The notes under the pieces were generated by a model. The model had not been told where the DNA came from, ran no database searches, and saw only the letters and a program-made list of their open reading frames with translations. From Polytrichum commune (lineage: Eukaryota > Streptophyta > Polytrichopsida > Polytrichales > Polytrichaceae): a stretch of 64,000 bases of DNA. Location: positions 9,674,501 through 9,738,500 of the forward strand of contig OX485808.1 in assembly GCA_950295325.1 (NCBI GenBank), in the 5' to 3' direction. Positions 12,341-24,861 of this stretch are shown piece by piece; the first letter of the stretch is position 1, and each line of letters starts with the position of its first letter. Position numbers and translations under genes: made by a program.

Positions 12341-13338
12341 CAAGTGTAGGAAGCCCAAGTAAAAAAATGAAAGAAAATGTACAAAGGAATACTTGGTGAA
12401 ATGATGAGGATAGAAAGAAGCCGTTTGGGTAGCGGCAAGAGACATGGTGAACACCAATGAATAGGTGAAGCACTTTGAAGAAACTAAGGCTAAGGATTCC
12501 AATAAAATGAAGCATAGGCATTGATGAGGACATCAATCTCCTTTAGTGGGGGAGACACGCTAGTAGCACACTTAGCTTCGAGGTTAATTACGCCACAACA
12601 TGAACTTGTTCTTTGGCTTGAGGGAATAAAGTCCAAACTTTAGTGGTGCAAAGAGAAAAGTATGAGATGAGGTCCTAGTCTTGTACTTGTGCTTGGTTAA
12701 TGGAAGAGGGGGAATAGACATGCCAAACTAGGTTGGGTAAGCCGAGTAATTGGGGGCCATGGCTTCGAGGGGCCTTGGATAAAACCAAGAAACTTCTTAG
12801 TTGTGGGCTTGTCCGGGCGGGGACAAGGTGATGGCGCGTGCTCATAAAAGTGCTACCCGCGAGCTAACGAGAGTTGGCGCATGGGAGTCATGAACCCATG
12901 TCTCGAAAGAGCAAAGTGGGAACGGAGTCGGGCGGGACTTGGTATCACTCCCGTGCGATCGAGGCGTGGCTTAACAATGGAAAGCCATCTCGGAGTTGCA
13001 ACCGAGACAACTTAGTGGAAGCGTTGAGGTCTCGCCTAGATGTGTCATGTTAGGCTAGTGGAGCCTAACCGGGGAGGCCCCAAAGGAGGGGCAACCCAAG
13101 TGAGTCCCAAAGTAGGTGGGTCTAGTGTAGGTTAGGTCCTTGGAGGAGAGATCCAAGGTCGCTAACAGACCACCTAGGAACGACACCTTTGGGACTATGC
13201 CAAATTTGAAGATGCATTGTGGGGGTCGCGCCCTAAGGTAAACACAATGCCGCACCATAGAGGATGGCAACTTGAGAATTGGTGTGCCGACTACGAGTAT
13301 AGTCGATGAGGGCATCGACTCCGTTTGGTGGGGGTGAG
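12341..13338 (+). other. 3' non-coding part of the chromovirus with polypurine tract
   Basis: No coding potential is seen. It ends in TGGTGGGGGTGAG (13326-13338) directly before the 3' LTR, the purine-rich primer for plus-strand synthesis. Confidence 0.7.
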
Positions 13339-14332
13339 TGTCGCGCACCTCTCCATGAGGAGTGCCCGAAACACCATGGGCACAAGGGGGACCCCGGAGT
13401 GACACCCGGGACTTGTGGCGCCGTTGGTGAGAGGGCCCAAGTGATCCTAGTGTGGGTGAGGACCCCGGGCGTTGGGAACGCCTCCCACCCACGGAGACTA
13501 GGAGTCATGAGGGTAAGGCCATAAGCTATGCGTAGCTCATGGCGTGGTGATTCTAGAATGCTCAAGAACACCTCAATCGGAGGTGTGAGCTAGGAGTTAT
13601 GGCCATTTGAGTGGGGCGCTGTCCCGGGACAGCGCCCTGGTACAGCAGTGCCTGGGAGTGATTCCCGGGACTGTCAAGGTTCAAACCGGCATAACTTCCT
13701 CAAGACTTGCTCAAATGGGGCAAGTGAGGAGTCCATCCGTATCTACGTGAAACGTAGATGAGGATGGAGTGGTTAGTTGTTATGATCAGACATCATACAA
13801 GGAAGTTATGATGGTCTGAAGCTGCCAGGGGGTTCTAGGCCCAGCAGCTAAAGGAAAATGTCCACTTGGCCCCAACTTTTGGTAGAGAGACAAGAGGTCT
13901 CTTGATGGTGGGGTAGGGGCCCCGCGGAGAGTCCTAGAGGCTTATATGGGTGAGGTGGTGTGGTCTCACCCACCCGAGGCCGAACGGCACGGCCTCCATT
14001 GGCATTGGCCTAATGTGAGGCCATAGTTGCCTAGTATGGTTTGGGTTGTTGTAGTGTTGCTCCGGCAACGCGATGATCAACATGGGATTGGACTTCCATG
14101 GATGGAAGTCCACATCTAAGGATTGGTTACCGATTAAAGGGGTTGGTTACCGATTGAAGGGGTGAGTCCCGAAAGCAAAGTAGGAGGGTTGGTTCCTCTC
14201 CTTTGAATTATATGGTCCGGGGTAAGAGGAGCTAACCATTAGCATGACGGTATGCGAAGGGTTAGCGCTCGTTACCTTTGCTAGAAAGGAAAATTGGCAA
14301 GATTGCTAAGGGGGCTAGCAAGGGTTGCGACA
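13339..14332 (+). repeat. 3' LTR of the chromovirus
   Basis: It starts TGTCGCGCACC, ends GGGTTGCGACA, and is 994 bp. Differences from the 5' LTR that I noticed are single-base changes (for example near 13391, 13506, 14272, 14306 and 14325). The target duplication CTGGT follows. Confidence 0.93.
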
Positions 14333-14337
14333 CTGGT

Positions 14338-15265
14338 CCACATACAGTCACATACTGAATCCACATCATAGTTGTCAAAATCTGGTCCTTAATATCCCCA
14401 CCTTGACCCTCTCGGTTCCGAGAGGGTCTCACTCTCATGCACCCACAAACAATTTCAACATGAGTTACTAGTTGGTCCACATACATTCACACACAAAAGC
14501 CACATCATAGTTTTCAAAATCTGGTCCATACTAAACCCATTCTAGACGCTCTCGGTTCCGAGAGGGTCTCATCCTAGTGCACAAACAAGAAATTTCAAAA
14601 TCAATAACTAGCTGGTCCACATACAGTCACATACAGAATCCAAATCATAGTTGTCAAAATCTGGTCCTTTATATCCCCACCTTGACCCTCTCGGTTCCGA
14701 GAGGGTCTCACTCTCATGCACCCACAAACAATTTCAACATGAGTTACTAGTTGGTCCACATACATTCACACACAAAAACCACATCATAGTTTTCAAAATC
14801 TGGTCCATACTAAACCCATTCTAGACGCTCTCGGTTCCGAGAGGGTCTCATCCTAGTGCACAAACAAGAAATTTCAAAATCAATAACTAGCTGGTCCACA
14901 TACAGTCACATACAGAATCCAAATCATAGTTGTCAAAATCTGGTCCTTTATATCCCCACCTTGACCCTCTCGGTTCCGAGAGGGTCTCACTCTCATGCAC
15001 CCACAAACAATTTCAACATGAGTTACTAGTTGGTCCACATACATTCACACACAAAAGCCACATCATAGTTTTCAAAATCTGGTCCATACTAAACCCATTC
15101 TAGACCCTCTCGGTTCCGAGAGGGTCTCATCCTAGTGCACACACAAAACTTCTCAACATGAATTACTAATTGGACCACAAACAAACACATACACAAGCCA
15201 CATCACAGTTGTCAAAATCTGGTCCATACTATCGCCACTTAGACCCTCTCGATTCCGAAAGGGTC
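14338..15265. repeat. Family-2 palindrome array, second part
   Basis: This is the continuation of the array after the gypsy insertion, with palindromes near 14406, 14546, 14686, 14827, 14966, 15104 and a decayed one near 15242. Here the units form a very regular repeat of about 140 bp, or 280 bp as a two-palindrome unit. It adjoins the 3' end of the ParB-like gene on the minus strand. Confidence 0.9.
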
Positions 15266-15367
15266 GGCCTCTAGTGCAATTCCAAAAATTTCAATATGTG
15301 ACACTTGGTGGTCCACATACATACACATACATATAATCCCACTATCCACATGAAGGTATTGAAGTAC

Positions 15368-17887
15368 CTGTGCCCAAAAGGAAGCTTTGTGAAGCCAATC
15401 GTCGAGGACTTTCTCGCGAAGAGGAAGAGAAGAGGGGAACTTGTTTTTGTTTTTGACATCGGCGGGGGAATTCCACCATCGAAGCCACCTAGCCTTAAAG
15501 GAAGCATCCACATGTGTAGTGGCAACTTTTTGTAGTTTCTCAATAGTCATATCAGGGACAAGGAAGGCCGAAAAATGACGGTCAATCTGCAACATTGTCG
15601 CAACCCTTGCTAGCCCCCCCCCCCTTGACAATCTTGCCAATTTTCAATTCTAGCAAAGGTTACGAGCGCTAACCATTCGCATTCCGCCATGCTAATGATT
15701 AGCTCCTCTCACCCCGGACCTTATAGTTCATAGGAGGGAACCAACCCTCCTACTTTGCTTTCGGGACTCACCCCTTAATCGGTAACCCATTCCTAGATGT
15801 GGACTTCCATCCATGGAAGTCCAATCCCATGTTGATCATCGCATTGCCGGAGCAACACTACAACAACCCGAACCATACTAGGCAACTATGGCCTCACAAT
15901 GGGCCAATGCCCATGGAGGCCGTGCCGTTCGGCCTCGGGTGGGTGAGGCCACACCACCTCACCCATATAAGCCTCGAGGACTCGACGCGGGGCCCTTACC
16001 CCACCGTCAACCAACCTCTTGTCTCTCCACCAAGAGTTGGGGCCAAGTGGACATTTTCCTTTAGCTGCTGGGTCTAGAACCCCCTAGCAGCTTCAGACCA
16101 TCATAACTTCCTTGTATGATGTCTGATCATAACAATCAACCACTCCATCTTCATGTACGCTTCAGGCAGATGCCGATGGACTCCTCACTTGCCCCATTCG
16201 GGCAAGTATTGAGGACGTTATGCCTGTTTGAACCTTGGCAGTCCCGGGAATCTCTCCCAGGCACTGCTGTACCAGGGCGCTGTCCCGGGACAGCGCCCCA
16301 CTCAAATGGCCATAACTCCTAGCTCACACCTCCGATTGAGGTGATCTTGAGCATTCTAGAATCACCATGCCATGAGCTACGCATAGCTCATGGCCTTACC
16401 CTCATGCCTCCTAGTCTCCGTGGGTGGGAGGCGTTCCCAACGCCCGGGGCCCTCCCCCACACTAGGATCACTTGGGCCCTCTCACCAACGGCGCCACAAG
16501 TCCCGGGTGTCACTCCGGGGTCCCCCTTGTGCCCATGGTGTTTCGGGCACTCCTCATGGAGAGGTGCGCGACAAACATTGACTACTGCAAAGTAAGAAAA
16601 TGTACTTGAAGTTTAAGTGGAAAAACACGAACGTGGAAACAAACTAAACGTGAAGAGGTGAAGGGAGTACCTCTTGGAAGAAGTCATCGCCGTTGTCCTT
16701 GTGGCGACGGAGATGAACTTTTCAAAGCTTCTAGATCGAATACTTTTGATCAATCTGTCTTGGGCTTTTGTCATAGCGTCCCAAATCCCAGGAGCAGATC
16801 TAAGAGCCTCGGGAGTGGCCTCGCGGTACAACCGTGCAGCAATATCCGCCGCATTGGATATCTCTCTCTGTAACAAACAGAGAAGTGAGTAAAGACAAAT
16901 GCATAGAACATGAGGAAAGGAAAAACAATAGGAAGGAGTAAAATTACCTTGTACAAGAACTTGACGAAGACATCCAATGTGAGAGGATACCAAGTAGGAT
17001 TCTTGTCCATCTTAGACTCGCACATCTTGTAGTCGTCAACCGAAATGAGGTCGAAGAAATCCTCAAGCTTCATTTTTCCAAATGTACGAATGCGAAGCAA
17101 TTTGGCAGGGAGGTTGTCTTTAACATGATCGTGCTCCGTGGACCTAAAAGGCAAAGTAATGAGAATCAAAGAAACAATCACCACAACACAATCGAGGAAG
17201 AAAACAAAAAGAAAAGTGAACTTACCAATTGATGTCATTCATGGCATTCAAGAAGACCGCAGTGGAATTTCTTGGATCCACGACAATACAGTCAACAGAG
17301 ATGTGCCAATCTTTGTCCAGCGAGTGATGCTTATTGATGTGCCTCCACCAAGCCGACAAACGGTGGTTACCCTCCCACACGTAGAACATCTTGCCAGAAA
17401 GGTGGGCAAGGTTAGGGTCATTTTGGAGCATGGCGTCGAATTCCTCATTGGCCTCTTGCCATGATGAACTCCAAGAATTTTGGATGTCATCGGAGACATT
17501 GAGTACCTCATTGAGGTTGTTGTAGGGAGAGACATACAAGGCCCGGTCACCCTCGCGGTAACCCATGACGAACTCATTTTCCAACCGAGCGACATCAACC
17601 TCGTTGACGGGACGAACAAGTGGAAGACAACGCAAGCGGCATAGTGGGATAGAGAAACGCGACTTAAGAAGGGGTTTGATTCGAACCCGGTGTATAACAG
17701 AATTAGAGTCCTCTTTCTGTGATCTCCAAATCAATAGCTCAGTCTCCTCTGGGTTGGACTCATCAAGAGGACGCAAAGAATCTGTTGCAACAAGTGGATC
17801 AACAGATACCACAAGACCCTCCAATGGAACATTATATTCATCCATAGATGGCTCCTCCGTGATAATAAGGTCCATCGATTGTGATTC
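15368..17887 (-). pseudogene. ParB-like gene of the family-2 element, broken
   Basis: Four exons can be read on the minus strand: 17887-17226, 17143-16948, 16867-16671, and 16584-15368 interrupted by a solo LTR. Splice sites are good for the first three (TTTTTCCAG; G|GTAAGT; CTTTTAG; AAG|GTAATT; TTACAG; AG|GTACTC). Exon 1 resembles the ParB/sulfiredoxin N-domain fold: LVRPVNEVDVARLENEF, then a G-containing turn, then FYVWEGNHRLSAWW (the (D/E)GNHR motif), then VFLNAMNDINW, like the LxxxEN stretch of ParB. The last exon reads FSAFLVPDMTIEKL and DDWLHKASFWAQ, but its frame does not join exon 3 cleanly in my reading. Upstream exons are missing, probably cut off by the insertion at 18015. The ParB assignment is by motif resemblance only. 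Confidence 0.6.
15596..16573 (-). mobile_element. Solo LTR inserted in an exon of the ParB-like gene
   Basis: Reverse-oriented solo LTR of the chromovirus family, with inverted termini TGTCGCAACCC (left) and GTGCGCGACA (right). Perfect 5-bp target duplications AACAT flank it (15591-15595 and 16574-16578). It splits the last visible exon of the ParB-like gene, so that gene cannot make a normal product. Confidence 0.93.
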
Positions 17888-17931
17888 CTGGAAAAATGAG
17901 GCATACAATCTTTAGAACAACCGACACGCCG

Positions 17932-17953
17932 ACCCTCTCGGTTCCGAGAGGGT
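17932..17953. repeat. Family-2 palindrome in the intron upstream of ParB-like exon 1
   Basis: Intact copy with arm ACCCTCTCGG and centre TT. It lies about 45 bp upstream of the splice acceptor at 17888-17889 on the minus strand, hence inside an intron or leader of the ParB-like gene. Element B shows the same placement relative to its own ParB-like gene, with a different palindrome. Confidence 0.85.
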
Positions 17954-18014
17954 CTCCCTCTCATGCACACACAAAAAGTTTGAACCTAAGTTGCTACCTT
18001 GTCCATATACATTC

Positions 18015-18060
18015 AACACTATATTCGTTAAATTGAGACTTTCTCTAGTCTCAAATTAAT
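18015..18060 (-). repeat. Terminal inverted repeat, left end of copy 2
   Basis: AACACTATATTCGTTAAATT followed by the GAGACTTTCTCTAGTCTC hairpin, matching the ends at 3619 and 21061 nearly base for base. Confidence 0.8.
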
Positions 18061-18545
18061 ATATGGATCAAACAACATTCCGTGTTCCGAAACTATATTG
18101 CGAACAATCTCAAATATATTATATGTTCTAATATCCCAAATCTATTATGTGTGGACATAAGCACATATGGTAGAGCACTCAACACCAACTTCATCAACAA
18201 AAACACTTTGGGTAGAGCACTCCAAACTAGTTTCACCCAAAAAACATATAAAATGATTTCTATTAATAGCATGGTCAATAAAATATAGACATTGCAACAT
18301 ACAAAGTGCATGCAATAAATGCATTTTTCTTCAATGGAAAATTTAGTCCCAAACTTAATAAAAAAATGAACTTCACAATTGTATTGAAATATAGTAAATG
18401 GATATTCATCCAACCCCAAACAATATAGCATTCGCAAGTTCTACCCAAACTTTGCCCCAAGTTTGAGGAGCACACATATGAGTAATATATATTCGTCGAA
18501 TCACAGTTTACACTATAATCATGCTAACACAATCCTACCAACTTC

Positions 18546-21060
18546 TCATTCAACGTGGGTTGCTTCTTCTCCGATCCGAGCAAGGTTGTCTTTTGCAAAA
18601 GTTATGTACTTTTGAGGGATGGACACTGATCCACTATGATTTTTCCGTGGTTTCCATGCTATGAATATGGAATCTGTATCTACCCAAGATGGACCGTGCT
18701 CAGAATCCACCTTCCACCGAAAGTGTTGGTTTGTATCCCAGCCTGTATAATGCCGAACAACATCTTCATTCCGTGCTGTCGGTCGGTAGTACTCCACTTG
18801 TATTTGTCGAAAATGAGGGCTGGAAGATACAAAATTTGGATTGGACAAAGCTCTTGCCACCCACACTGGCTTCGCATATGTCTCATCTCCAGGACGCAAA
18901 ATGAGCATATAACCTTCATGACAATCCACTGCAATGCGGAAAGATGGTGGCGGACGACTACTAGCAGGCCCAACGTAATGGTCGTCCATATCAAACTCCT
19001 CACGAACCTCTCCATTACTCAAAAGACTAGCCTCCGAAGCTTGTACATCGATACGAGTTTGTGGCCAAAATCCGTGCCTCAAAGTATGAGGGCTATCTTG
19101 GTGGAGATCTGCCAAGGCCGCACGAACACGTGTCCAATAATGTATCCAACTCCCATAACGATGCCAACATGATCCGCCAACATCCGCTATCTTCAAACTC
19201 TCCCAATATTGAATGAAGCCTGATATACCTTTCAAAATATCCTCCAAATTCTTCATGGCTATTGGCTTGCAAGGCCTAGGCTCTCCATCCGGTAACATGG
19301 TCTTCCCATCCGCATCCACGCACCACACAAGGAGACCCTCTGGCGGGCTCCAGTCTTGTGTCGTGCACAACAACTTGTATTGCATGGCCGGGACACCATC
19401 GTCACGCATGTAGAACCGGAATTGTTGTGCCTTCGTATGGCCAATCAATCGATGAGCTCCACTTCGAATATAAGGTTCTATAAATGCCTTGAAGTCTGGC
19501 ACCTCCTCAATCATATGGGGGATGACGGGAACGTTCTCCAAATCCATGTACGACTTCATCAATAACGGGATTGTAGGAAAATCCTCCTCCCGCAACTTCA
19601 TGCTCCACCGTCCAAATGATGCATCAATATCGTCGTGCGTGTGGCCTACCAATAGGAAGGACACAAAAACCTCCTTGAAAATGCCTTTCGCAACCAACAA
19701 CGACCAATATGCAAATACATATCTACTTTTATTGTCCTTGGCACAATTGTCCAATTGGACACGCAAAGTGGGGGGCAACTTCTTGGCTATCACCGGTTCA
19801 CTGGGTGGTTCGGGCAACGAATGCAAGCATACATCTTTTCCATCCATCACTGCTTCATATAAAGGTGTTGAACCCGTGTTTTCAAATAACAATCCTGAAG
19901 AATAGGCTGGCGGTTTCTCTAAATCACGCAAAAGCCTTGCAAATGACCCTATCGTGTGGTTTGAATCTGCTGGATACAAATCAAGAGCATAATGGGCAAA
20001 CTTGACATCACCGTGTCCATGTGCAATCATTCCTACAATGCCAACCCAAAGTGATTAGTACCTATGTATGTCTAAATCGTTTTGAATGAATCAATGTTCT
20101 CAAGTACATCACGGAATAAAATACAACAATATTTAGGGTATGTCATAACATTGTTTCGAAGATCACTTGTAACCGATACAGGCAACTTAAAAAATCCATC
20201 CGTGGCCTTGATTCGTTTTGCAAAACATGGGGAGGCTGTCTTGGCATGGTCCATTTTGTCATGGATGACCGTAAGAACTTCCAAGGGCCTGGAGATGGAC
20301 AAAGCTCTATTTGTGTAGTAATCATTACGGTGTGCCTCTTGCATATTTACGTGCTTGAAATAGTTCAATTGATGCACCGCAAACGACTCGGTACCCATCG
20401 TGTGTGCATCCCGAAGGCGCTTCAACTTCTCGCAATTAGAGCACCTTGCAAATTTGTCCCCTCGTCTTTTTGTAATGTATTCGCTGAAGTTTGCTTTCTT
20501 GATTGCACTCAATTTTGACGATGAAATTGGCTCCAACCCAATCTTCTCGCCAACTGCATTTACATCCAACAATATGTCTTTCCATTTTGTGCCTGTGGGA
20601 AGAACTTTCTCCACAACCTTTTCACCAGTTGTGAGTGTGCGTGTTTTGTGCGGCATTGCATCGGCAAGCGGGACAATGATGGTTGCTAGAGTGGCTGTTG
20701 CTTGCCTTGTTGCTTCCCTAGGTTTCTTTAAACCCACGTTCCCATGGTGACGGGACCGGCGGCCTTCCTTGGCATAAGCAGCTTGTCTATAAAAATCCGC
20801 TTTCGACACACCATGAATGGTGTACCATGCCTTGCAACACACGTCTATGCTCTCAATGGTGATGACCTTGCGACCCGCCCCATTCACATGTATCGCCCTA
20901 TGCACATCAAGTTTTTTGGTGGATCTTAGACGGAAATCACCAAGCCACATTTCTTCGCGGATGGCCTTCAATTTATCCCGGGGAAACAATTGGCAACAAC
21001 GATGCACACAACAATCTTTTGTGGCAACTTCTCTAATGGACTCCTCCCCGAGCAACCTTT
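18546..21060 (-). pseudogene. DUF7869 transposase-like gene, copy 2 (5' end lost)
   Basis: The core exon (20030 to 18546) is open for 494 codons from MIAHGHGDVKFAHY to the family's normal end (NLARIGEEATHVE). It contains LDNCAKDNKSRY and VGHTHDDIDASFG, and reads through the position that is a stop in copies 1 and 3. The preceding exon (from 21060) keeps the Cys-rich segment, the CSNC pair and the YYTNRALSISRPLE segment. An intron of about 80 bp lies near 20040-20120; its acceptor is TTGTAG here and TTGCAG in the other copies. The N-terminal roughly 190 residues are missing because element B sits there. Confidence 0.8.
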
Positions 21061-21110
21061 GAACACTATATTCGTTAAATTGAGACTTTCTCTAGTCTCA
21101 AATTAATATA
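21061..21110 (-). repeat. Terminal inverted repeat, left end of element B
   Basis: GAACACTATATTCGTTAAAT then the GAGACTTTCTCTAGTCTC hairpin. The six bases before it (21055-21060, ACCTTT) are copy 2 sequence and are the predicted target duplication of this end. Confidence 0.85.
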
Positions 21111-21593
21111 TGGATCAAAGAACTTGAAGAGGCCCGAAACTATATTGTCAACAATCTCAATTATATTATATGTTCTAATATCCCAAATCTATGATGTGCG
21201 GACATAAGCACATATGGTAGAGCACTCGACACCAACTTCATCAACAAAAACACATTGGGTAGAGCACTTCAAACAAGTTTCACCCAAAAATATATATAAA
21301 ATGATTTCTATTATTAGCATGTTCAATAGAATATAGACATTGCAACATACAAAGTGCATGTAATAAATGCATGTTTCTTCATTCGAGAATATAGTCCCAA
21401 GCATAATAATAAGATGAACTTCAATTGCAGCTTGAAATATAGTAAATGGATATTCATCCAACTCCAAACAATATAGTATTCGTAAGTTCTACCCAAACTC
21501 TGCCCCAATTTTGAAGAGCACACATATGTGTAATTTATATTGCTATAATTACGTATTAAACTATAATCATGCTAACACAATCCTACCAACTTC

Positions 21594-24500
21594 TCATTCA
21601 ACGTGGGTTGCTTCTTCTGCAATCCGAGCAAGGTTGTCTTTTGCAAAAGTTATGTACTTTTGAGGGATGGACACTGATCCACTATGGTGTTTCCGTGGTT
21701 TCCATGCTATGAATATGGAATCTGTATCTACCCAAGATGGACCGTGCTCAGAATCCACCTTCCACCGAAAGTTAGGGTTTGTATCCCAGCCTGTATAATG
21801 CCGAATCACATCTTCATTCCTTGCTGTCGGTCGATAGTACTCCACTTGTATTTGTCAAAAATGAGGGCTGGAAGTTACAAAATTTGGATTGGACAAAGCT
21901 CTTGCCACCCACACTGGCTTCGCATATGTCTCGTCTCCAGGACGCAAAATGAGCATATAACCTTCATGACAATCCACTGCAATGCGGAAAGATGGTGGGG
22001 GACGACTACTAGCAGGCCCCACGTAATGGTCGTCCACATCAAACTCCTCTCGAACCTCTCCATTTCCCAAAAGACTAGGCTCTGAAGCTTGTACATCGAC
22101 TCGTGTTTGTGGCCAAAATCCATGCCTCAAAGTATGAGGGCTATCTTGGTGGAGGTCTGCCAAGGCGGCACGAACACGTGTCCAATAATGTATCCAACTC
22201 CCATAACGATGCCAACATGATCCGCCAACATCCGCTATTTTCAAACTCTCCCAATATTGTATGAAGCCTGATATACCTTTCAAAATATCCTCCAAATTCT
22301 TCATGGCTATTGGCTTACAAGGCCTAGGCTCCCCATCCGGTAACATGGTCTTTCCATCCGCATCCACGCGCCACACAAGAAGACCCTCCGGCGGGCTCCA
22401 GTCTTGTGACGTGCACAACAACTTGTATTGCATGGCCGGGACACCATCGTCACGCATATAGAAGCGGAATTGTTGTGCCTTCGTATGCCCGATCAATCGG
22501 TGAGCTCCACTTCGAATATAAGGTTCTATAAATGCCTTGAAGTCTGGCACCTCCTCAATCATATGGGGGATGACGGGAACGTTCTCCAAATCCATGTACG
22601 ACTTCATCAATAATGGAATTGTAGGAAAATCCTCCTCCCGCAACTTCATGCTCCACCGCCCAAAAGATGCATCAATATCATCGTGCGTGTGGCCTACCAA
22701 TAGGAAGGACACAAAAACCTCCTTGAAAATGCCTTTCGCAACCAACAACGACCAATATGCAAATACATATCTGCTTTTATTGTCCTTGGCACAATTGTCC
22801 AATTGGACACGCAAAGTTGGAGGCAACTTCTTGGCAATCACGGGTTCATTGGGTGGCTCGGGCAACGAATGCAAGCATACATCTTTTCCATCCAACACCG
22901 CTTCATATAAAGGTGTTGAACCCGTGTTCTCAAATAACAATCCTGAAGAATAGGCTGGTGGTTTCTCTAAATCACGTAAAAGCCTTGCAAATGATCCTAT
23001 CGTGTGGTTTGAATCCGCTGGATACAAATCAAGAGCATAATGGGCAAATTTGACATCACCGTGTCCATGTGCAATCATTCCTGCAATGCCAACCCAACGT
23101 GATTAGCATCTATGTATGAATAAACCATTATGAAGGAATCCATGTTCTCCAGTACATCACGGAATAAAATACAACAACATTTAGGGTATGTCATGACATT
23201 GTTTCGAAGTTCACCTGTAACCGATACAGGCAACTTGAAAAACCCATCCGTGGCCTTGATTCGATTTGCAAAACATGGGGAGGCTGTTTTGGCATGGTCC
23301 ATTTTGTCATGGATGACCGTAAGAACCTCCAAGGGCCTGGAGATGGACAAAGCTCTATTTGTGTAGTAATCATTACGGTGTGCCTCTTGCATGTTTACGT
23401 GCTTGAAATAGTTCAATTGATGCGCTGCATATGACTCGGTGCCCATCGTGTGTGCATCCCGGAGGCGCTTCAACTTCTCGCAATTAGAGCACCTGGCAAA
23501 TTTGTCCCCTCGTCTTTTTGTAATGTATTCGCTAAAGTTTTGTTTCTTGATTGCACTCAATTTTGACAATGAAATTGGCTCCAACCCAATCTTCTCGCCA
23601 ACTGCATTAACGTCCAACAATATGTCTTTCCATTTTGTGCCTGTGGGAAGAACTTTCTCCACAACCTTTTCACCGGTTGTGAGTGTGCGTGTTTTGTGCG
23701 GCATTGCATCGGCAAGAGGGACAATGATGGTTGCTAGAGTGGCCGTTGCTTGCCTTGTTGCTTCCCTAGGCTTCTTTAAACCCACGTTACCATGGTGACG
23801 GGACCGGCGGCCTTCCTTGGCATAAGCAGCTTGTCTATAAAAGTCCGATTTCGACACACCGTGAATGGTGTACCATGCCTTACAACACACGTCTATGCTT
23901 TCAATGGTGATGACCTTGCGACCCGTCCCATTCACATGTATCGCCCTATGGACATCAAGTTTTCTTGTGGATCTTAGACGGAAATCTCCAAGCCACATTT
24001 CTTCGCGGATGACCTTCAATTTATCCCTTGGAAACAATTGGCAACAACGATGCACACAACAATCCTTTGTGGCAACTTCTCTAATGGACTCCTCCCCGAG
24101 CAACCTTTGACGTTTACAATCAGTTGCAGACGGAGCAGGACGTGCCAATGTATCGTACTTTCTTTGACCCTTGCGCGGCCGCATGTTTGATTGCACCTCC
24201 TTTTCGATTTGCATGTGTCGTTGCTCATGTTCACGCAAGCTAACTCCATCAATTGTGACATTCCTCAATGGCCACCTGCGGAGGGAGAACCTATGAGTGG
24301 GATCCACCTCGGAATGAACGACCGACTCCAATATGACAACCCCAACGTCCTCAGTGCCAAGCGGGTTTTCATCAATGCAATCTTGCGGATGGGTGTTACG
24401 GCAAATCCCCTCCGCCACAACAACTCCACTATCGTTAAGAAGTATCACCTCCAAATTCACCCACGAAGCCCTTGAAAGTCCCGTACATTCAACAATGGGA

Positions 24501-24658
24501 CACTGCGGTACGGAAGACGAAGGTAAATCCAAATGATCTTCATCCGCACTGTCAGCCATAGTAGCCTCCCCGACAATGTCTAGGTCATCATCAGATGCAG
24601 ATGGCCAAGTGGCCATGTCATCAGATGACCAATCCCCTATTTCACTAAACCCATCCAT
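21594..24658 (-). pseudogene. DUF7869 transposase-like gene, copy 3 (same nonsense mutation as copy 1)
   Basis: The minus-strand gene starts at an ATG at 24658 right after an acceptor-like TAGGCAG. Exon 1 ends near 23160 and the core exon runs from about 23080 to 21594. The protein matches copy 1 throughout. The TGA corresponding to copy 1 position 2823 is present here at 21855-21857, where copy 2 has CGA. The product would lack the last 84 or so residues, after the DUF7869 core. It is divergent from the ParB/MTase/FCP1-like gene, with the palindrome array between them, an arrangement in which the array could serve both promoters. Confidence 0.78.
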
Positions 24659-24861
24659 TCTGCCTACACACATGAACATTGAACATTGTCTTAAAATCAC
24701 AAAAATTGTAGGTTCAAATCGAAGAACAAAAAAACCATCATATATAAACAAAATTGCAAATACTCAGTGCTCATACAAGTTCATATGACTGCTATGCCAT
24801 TGGGCTTGCAAAGGTTTCGGAAGGCCAGTGGCCACACCGGCACCCAGATCCCAACCACACT

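Larger units (their letters stand above)
7263..14332 (+). mobile_element. Ty3/gypsy chromovirus, complete with both LTRs
   Basis: A 7.07-kb LTR retrotransposon with two 994-bp LTRs, flanked by a perfect 5-bp duplication CTGGT (7258-7262 and 14333-14337). The order is LTR, primer-binding site, gag and protease remnants, broken reverse transcriptase/RNase H, integrase, chromodomain, polypurine tract, LTR. The internal part carries many stops and deletions, so it is non-autonomous, yet I noticed only about five differences between the LTRs. That suggests recent mobilisation of an already defective copy. It inserted inside the family-2 palindrome array. Confidence 0.95.
18015..21060 (-). mobile_element. 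Older DUF7869 element (copy 2), truncated by element B
   Basis: It begins at the shared terminus AACACTATATTCG and keeps the 3' untranslated region and most of the DUF7869 gene. At 21060 it stops abruptly within codons for RLLGEESIRE, where element B begins. The remainder of the gene is not found right of element B, so it must lie elsewhere, probably left of the window. Confidence 0.85.

Noticed and set aside
5673-15265. CRISPR-like look of regularly spaced short palindromes
   Set aside because: The intervening segments are copies of one another, the repeat is fully symmetric, the genome is eukaryotic, and there are no cas genes.
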